Below, piece after piece: positions 32,461 through 64,000 of a stretch of DNA of 64,000 nt. The notes beneath the pieces are model-generated. The model was not told the DNA's origin. It did no database searches and saw only the letters and a list, made by a program, of their open reading frames with translations. The DNA comes from Dendrolimus kikuchii (lineage: Eukaryota > Arthropoda > Insecta > Lepidoptera > Lasiocampidae). The stretch is from positions 1,585,001 to 1,649,000 of the forward strand of contig CM034411.1 of assembly GCA_019925095.2 (NCBI GenBank). Reading direction: 5' to 3'. Numbering within the stretch: the first letter of the stretch is position 1; each line of letters starts with the position of its first letter. The position numbers and the translations under genes were made by a program.

Positions 32461-32535
32461 TATATACTATCTTTACCACGGCTTCACTCGCGATATATTA
32501 AAACCTAATTACGTTTTTAAGTTTTTTTATCTGTG

Positions 32536-32840
32536 CAGGAACAGAGAAAGAATACAATTTCTTGGGGCCAGGTGGCCTGTCATAAGAGGCGACCTAACAA
32601 CCCACAGCCAGGTGGTAGGGCATTTGCCCGACTGGATGGCTACCCCTGGTTTAAAGTATGTCGCCATAACAACCTAGAGTGTTGTGTTCCGGCATTAGTG
32701 ACCAGGTTCCAGTTTCCTTTAAAAGAGCAGTAGCGCATTTGTAGCAACTTTGGTGTTGCAAATGTCCATAGGCGATGGTAACCGCTTTCCATCAAGTGGG
32801 CTGTCTGCCTCTCTGCTGATCTCCTGCAATAAAAAAAAAA
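32536..32840 (+). mobile_element. poly(A)-tailed short element (family C)
   Basis: Near full-length: GTGCAGGAACAGAGAAAGAA head to CTCCTGCAATAAAAAAAAAA tail. Confidence 0.8.
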
Positions 32841-33111
32841 GAAGTAAGTGTACTAAGGTTTGAGCCGCGATGTAACCGCAGGGCAAACTCTAGTATTTAA
32901 TAAAAGAAAAGGTAGAGCTAAACTAAGCGGCAATCACTATTTTTATTACAGCTCGCTGGGCTGGATTGATTGGTATGACACCACGCTCTTTCAGAATATG
33001 AGAGTCAAACGGTTACCCTTGAACTAATCGTGTTTCATACAATGAAGGCCATTAGAACTCTCCCAATGGCCCACTTGCCCTCTCCCTATCCCATATCCCT
33101 TTTCTGTTCCG

Positions 33112-33436
33112 TGAAGGAACTAAGAAAGAATTCAATTTCCAGCATTGGCCCCAATCCAGGAAATTGTCTTACATGTCTTAAGAGGTGACAAAACAACCCA
33201 CAGCCAGGTGGTAAAGTAACTGCCCGTCTGGATGGCTACCACCCCTTGTCTAGAGTATACCGTCATAACAACCTTAAGTCGTGTTTCCGGCATTAGTAGC
33301 CAGGTTCCAGACTCCCTCAAGAGCAACAGCACATTTGTAACGTCTTTGGTGTTGGAAATGTCTATAGGCGATGGTAACCGCTTACCATTAGGTGGGCTAT
33401 CTGCCTGTCTGCTGAACTCATGCAATATTTTTTTTT
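33112..33436 (+). mobile_element. poly(A)-tailed short element (family C)
   Basis: Full-length but diverged copy, GTGAAGGAACTAAGAAAGAA to CATGCAATATTTTTTTTT; the A tail has been altered. Confidence 0.75.
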
Positions 33437-33479
33437 AATCCCACCTGCCTGTTCGATTCCTCTTGTCTGATCCCCTATC

Positions 33480-33600
33480 CCGTTCTTAAGGGTGGCAACG
33501 CGTAGACATCGCCTCTGGTGTTTCAAATGTCTATAGACGACGGTAACCACTTTTCATCAGTTGGGCCCATCTGCCTCCTCACCAGTTTCTCAATAAAAAT
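33480..33600 (+). mobile_element. poly(A)-tailed short element (family C), 3' fragment
   Basis: Only the last 120 bp, with GTCTATAGACGACGGTAACC and a CAATAAAAATAAA tail. Confidence 0.6.
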
Positions 33601-36030
33601 AAATACTTTAAAGAACTTACTTTATTTCAATTTTTTAAATTGTTCTAAGAGCCTTAATGGTACCATGTGTATAATCTACTTTAGGATTTACACAGTTCAC
33701 TCATATTCCACGAATAGTTATATATAATATATAAAAAAATCTCTTTATGAGCACATTTTCACTTTTTTTTTAATAATATCATTTGTTACAGAATTATTTC
33801 ACTGAAAATAATAAAAAACAAACTGAAATCCACATGAAAGCTGAAATCACCTTTCAGGCCTTACCTGCCGTTCAAATACCACTTCTCATTACGATATAAG
33901 TGAAAATCTACTTTATGATGCTAAAAATAAGCCACACATCCATAAATTATGTGGATGTGATAGAATTTTCACCACGAATTTTCATGAAAAAGTAACTAGT
34001 AAGTTGCTATCTAAATTAAACCTTATTAATGCCCAAACAAGGTATAATTTTAATTTTCGGTAAATAGCTTTTAAGCCATTGTAAATACTAAATTGGGAAG
34101 CAAACAGAAAAACTTGGGGTCGTATCGTACAGATCGATAGAAGCACGGTTGCCACGCTAGTGTTGGGCAATAGAATTATCGATATCATCTTTTTCTTCAA
34201 CACATTCTAATAAAAATAAAACTGAACTACTAACTTTACCTCACGAGACCATAGGCTTGTTTTTTTTAGACGAGGAGAAATACACGAACTTGTTTGTCAC
34301 CATGTAGGGATCACGGTGAGGGCCCCGTGGGACGTGCCGGCTCAGGCCTACCCTAATGGAGGTAGGTTACTAGCGTGAAAAACTAACAAAAACTTCTCGT
34401 GTTTCTTATATTTGCCTATAACCAGAGCTGCGTTCTATGACAATCGCATGTTCCGCGTGGCTTGTAACACTTAGCGTTACCATCTAAGGTGGAAGTAGAG
34501 GAACCGCGGCCAGGACTTTAAAAATTTCATTAATTTCGGATGTTAATTTGGGATCCCTTTAATAAATTCATTTTATATAATATATAAATAATATTGGTAT
34601 AATAAAAAATACGTTTTTTAACGTAAGTTATTGAAAAAATTATATTACGCGAATTTGATCTATTTATAACAATTTTCTTCCAATTTGTTCTAACATTAAT
34701 TTATCACCCATGCTATTATTTGCATACAATTATTGTTAATTATTGTTAATTATCATAGTATTAATAATTATTTGATTTAGTATGTCTGAGTAAGACATCA
34801 ATCTTCGATAAATTATTAGGCTACGGGGAAAATCCAATGTAGTGGAGTGGAGTAGGTCTATTTTACTTTCATAAGCAATTAGGGTTTTTTTATATATAAA
34901 CTTTCAGTGAAAAATCCTCTAACTGATTGTGAAAACCGCTTAAAATTCCGTTGCTTTGTTTAGAAGGAATTAGTGGATATATAGACAGACAGTCTTTGTT
35001 TTATACTATGTAAAAATTACTATAGTACGTCTATCGACAAATTTAAATCGCGACTCGGTCATCACTGTTGAACCCTGAAATGCGCACGCGTATTTGGGTG
35101 ATGGGGTGTGTCCGGCTGACCGCCCGGGCTGTTGGACCAAATATTCTAACAGAATATAACAGCCAAATATTGGATCCAACTTACCTAACCAACAGTTATA
35201 TTGTTTGGTAAGGTTGAATCATTTATTGGTTGCTGTCCTCGTTTTCATACGTACTATTGATTCCCACGAGAGCTAATGCATCTTTTGCAAAGAAACTAGG
35301 CGTCTTTCTTTAGGAAAAAACGTCGTCAGTTGAATAAATTCACATGTAAAATAAATAAAATCTTCTATTAGCCCGCACTAAACTACGCCGGTTGTTAACA
35401 ATAAATGATTGAATAATAGAGGGGTTTACGTAGAAAATCAGTTACTATTTCTGTTATATTTTCGTATTTATTATCATCATAGGAACAAGCGATGCCAATT
35501 TTAATAATTTATCCTATTTGCTTTATCATAACGATTCTATTTAAAGTTTCCGCGCTTCTAAATTGCTCTAGCTCGCTAAATTAAAAGATCTATCAATTTG
35601 AAAAATAAAACCTTCATGCTATAAAAATAGAGTTTAAATTAATGTTCTTGTTAAATTTAGCTGACATTTAAAAATAATCATTGCAATGTGAGAAAAATTA
35701 ATTAATACTACGCAGGAAAATAACGTGAGCGAAGTAATTTTTCTTTGGTAATATGCATTTTTAATAAGAAATAAAATATAATTACACAATAATCTATTTC
35801 ATAAATAATTAATTTTTATATATTTACTTTTTTTAGCAATATATACTTTATGATTAAATCTATTTTACAATTTGTATAACGTTCCGTTTCGCAAATTTAA
35901 TGTGAAGATTCGAAAAGTTCCACATAAGCGGTATTTGATTTGAGTATTATGACAACACCGCCGTATACGTGGCCCGAGGTTCTGTGTGATTAGTAATACT
36001 TGTTTATATTTTTTAAATAAATTATTTCAG

Positions 36031-36050
36031 TATAAAATCCTTAAGACGCC
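36031..36050 (+). other. possible non-coding 5' exon end of Sec24
   Basis: AGACGCC followed by a strong donor GTAAGTAT at 36051, and an acceptor-like TTATTTCAG just before. The first coding exon opens with an acceptor 20 nt before its ATG, so a leader exon must exist upstream. This donor is one candidate among others; there is no other support. Confidence 0.2.
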
Positions 36051-36723
36051 GTAAGTATAATATTACAAATACTTTGTTTTATTCACGATAAATTTTCATA
36101 GTGTAAATAGGTTTACATTGCAGTGATATCTCCATTCAAAGTTTAAACGGCAGCTGTCAGTACGTACCAAACAAGATTTTGTAACATTTTGCCTATTTAA
36201 TACACTTAGTCATTATTAATTTGCTTCCATAACGCAAACAATTACATAAACAATCATTGCCTCGAAATTTTATATTGAGATATTTGTAATTTAACGTGTG
36301 AAGTGTAGAGGAATTTATGATGCATCACGAAATGTTTTTTGTTAATTGTACTTTTTAAACACACATTATTAATTTGATTATAGTCAAATAGTATTATTTC
36401 ATTGCAGTGTACATAAGTCAGGTAGCGTTGTAATTCCTTCAATATCTATTAATAATCAAATTCTTCATGGTGGTTGTTCCATATAATCCTTATCAAATTA
36501 TGAAATGACATACTTGCAAATTAGATAGAAAAAATATTATTTATTAAAAAGTAGTGTTGTATAGACTGTGTTAAACTTTATAATCATTCTTAGTTTAGAG
36601 ATGGCTATACAAAAAATAGGTTTCCATCTAAAATCACATTGCCCAGACTTTTAGAGCTACTCTGCAGATTTTATAAACATTGATGATAGTCAATGAAAAT
36701 ATGAACATGTATCTAAATTTCAT

Positions 36724-37026
36724 ATGAAACTCAAGTGGCTTCCTTTTCACTTTCACCGGAATACTCACATTCTAATCCTCCATTATAAAGTAGTATTTAA
36801 TCCTAATAGCCCTTACCTTAAGGAACTTTTTGAATTCCTTTGCCTCTCCACTTTGCACAATTTGTGCTCAGATACATATTGTAAACTCCTGACATCTGCA
36901 TGCACTTTATCCTTTTATGATAAATCTTACAGTGCAGGCTCTGGAATGCGTTGCCTCTTACTGTCAGAGAGGCTAAAATATTACCTACATTTCGGAACTC
37001 ACTTAGATAGTACTATCTATTTTTAA
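36724..37026 (+). pseudogene. degenerate LINE C-terminal fragment
   Basis: Open for 100 residues. LKWLPFHFHRNTHILILHYK and the later GMRCLLLSERLKYYLHFGTH recall the WLPIxxRxxxHIL and LWNxLPxxIRxxxS ends of CR1/Jockey-like proteins. It is followed by a TA microsatellite. Not a host gene. Confidence 0.55.
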
Positions 37027-37087
37027 ATAAATATGTCTAGTATATTAAACATTCACTTATTCATTTATTGTTAATACAAAATGCTTG

Positions 37088-37089
<2 letters not shown>

Positions 37090-37148
<59 letters not shown>
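37090..37148. repeat. TA microsatellite
   Basis: About 29 uninterrupted TA units, 0.6 kb upstream of the Sec24 start codon. Confidence 0.95.
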
Positions 37149-37150
<2 letters not shown>

Positions 37151-37317
37151 GTTAATAAATATATTAGATTATTTAGTATATACATATATATGTTGGTATT
37201 CTATAAATGTGTCTGGATTTATGTATGTATTACATTTATAAATTAGTGTAAGAATGTATATTTAAATTGTACAGTCCTATCTTTTTTCTGCTCCACCTAC
37301 ATCATCAGATTAGGTAA

Positions 37318-37465
37318 GAAATCCTTTTAAGCTAGGTTGCCTGGAAGACATCGCTTTTAGCGATAAGGCCGCCTGTTGTTTTGCCAAAAAGTATTGTAAT
37401 TATGCATTTAGTTTTTGTATTTGTTTATTTTGGTGAGCAATAAAGTGTTATCTATCTATCTATAT
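37318..37465 (+). mobile_element. LINE 3'-UTR fragment (family F)
   Basis: CTGGAAGACATCGCTTTTAG, GATAAGGCCGCCTGTTGT and AATAAAGTGTTATC with a CTAT tail, as at 7475-7640. Confidence 0.6.
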
Positions 37466-37762
37466 TACTATTATTATCTTTCTATAGATGTTGACTATAA
37501 TGTAAGTATTGTAGGTATACTGCCCATTCAAAATATGTTTTCTCAGAAAACAGATTATTTTTTGTATCCTGTTTTTTGCATTTGGTTTGCATTGTTAATT
37601 TTTTTTATTTTATTTATTTATGTTAAAATTTACTACACTACATTTTGTTCATGTGTTCTTGTTAACATTTAGCAAATAGCACTACACTTTGTTATGAAAT
37701 GTCTGTTCTTAAAAGTAATTTAATTTGTTGGCTTATTTTCAGGTCCTCAGGAATAAGTCAGC

Positions 37763-64000
<26,238 letters not shown>

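Larger units (their letters stand above)
32004..37742. promoter_or_regulatory. intergenic space between two divergent genes
   Basis: Must contain the start of GABA-B-R2 transcription (toward the left) and of Sec24 (toward the right). I cannot name a promoter element for either. 32236-33600 is filled by four family C copies. 33601-36700 is AT-rich with no recognised gene. A GC-richer patch at 34290-34510 (CGGTGAGGGCCCCGTGGG) and another at 35040-35130 are unexplained. Confidence 0.4.

Overview
This is an insect nuclear genome window, most likely from a moth or butterfly (Lepidoptera). It is AT-rich and carries two conserved, intron-rich genes whose introns are packed with lepidopteran-style mobile DNA: Helitrons ending in CTAG, RTE-like LINE tails ending in a GTAT microsatellite, poly(A)-tailed short elements, a tRNA-derived SINE, foldback elements and MITEs. 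The species call is inference; no marker gene fixes it.

Layout. Positions 1-1222 hold the 3' end of a Ty3/gypsy-type retrotransposon (integrase with an intact DDE triad and a candidate LTR). Positions 1223-4867 are repeat debris. Positions 4968-32003, minus strand, hold a complete gene for the metabotropic GABA-B receptor subunit 2. I resolve 23 coding exons; every exon junction is in phase, the coding lengths sum to 3306 nt, and they give a 1101-residue protein from signal peptide to stop. Positions 32004-37742 are the intergenic space between two divergently transcribed genes; it starts with a cluster of poly(A)-tailed elements. Positions 37763-64000, plus strand, hold a Sec24C/D-type COPII cargo adaptor gene. 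Sixteen coding exons are visible (about 1288 residues) and the last one runs off the window a few residues before the expected stop.

The two genes have unrelated jobs. One is a synaptic G-protein coupled receptor subunit and the other is an ER-exit coat protein, so nothing suggests an operon-like or functional unit. I see no sign of a new multi-gene system. The interesting material is how mobile DNA presses on the exons: a 48-bp minisatellite related to a Helitron-internal array runs straight into a splice acceptor of Sec24 (60856); a recent 71-bp copy of a Sec24 exon end plus its splice donor sits 415 bp downstream between 20-bp direct repeats; one Helitron family carries a 9-bp array at two sites 48 kb apart; a retroposon insertion with a 14-bp target-site duplication is confirmed by an empty paralogue elsewhere in the window; and one Sec24 intron is built almost wholly of nested elements.
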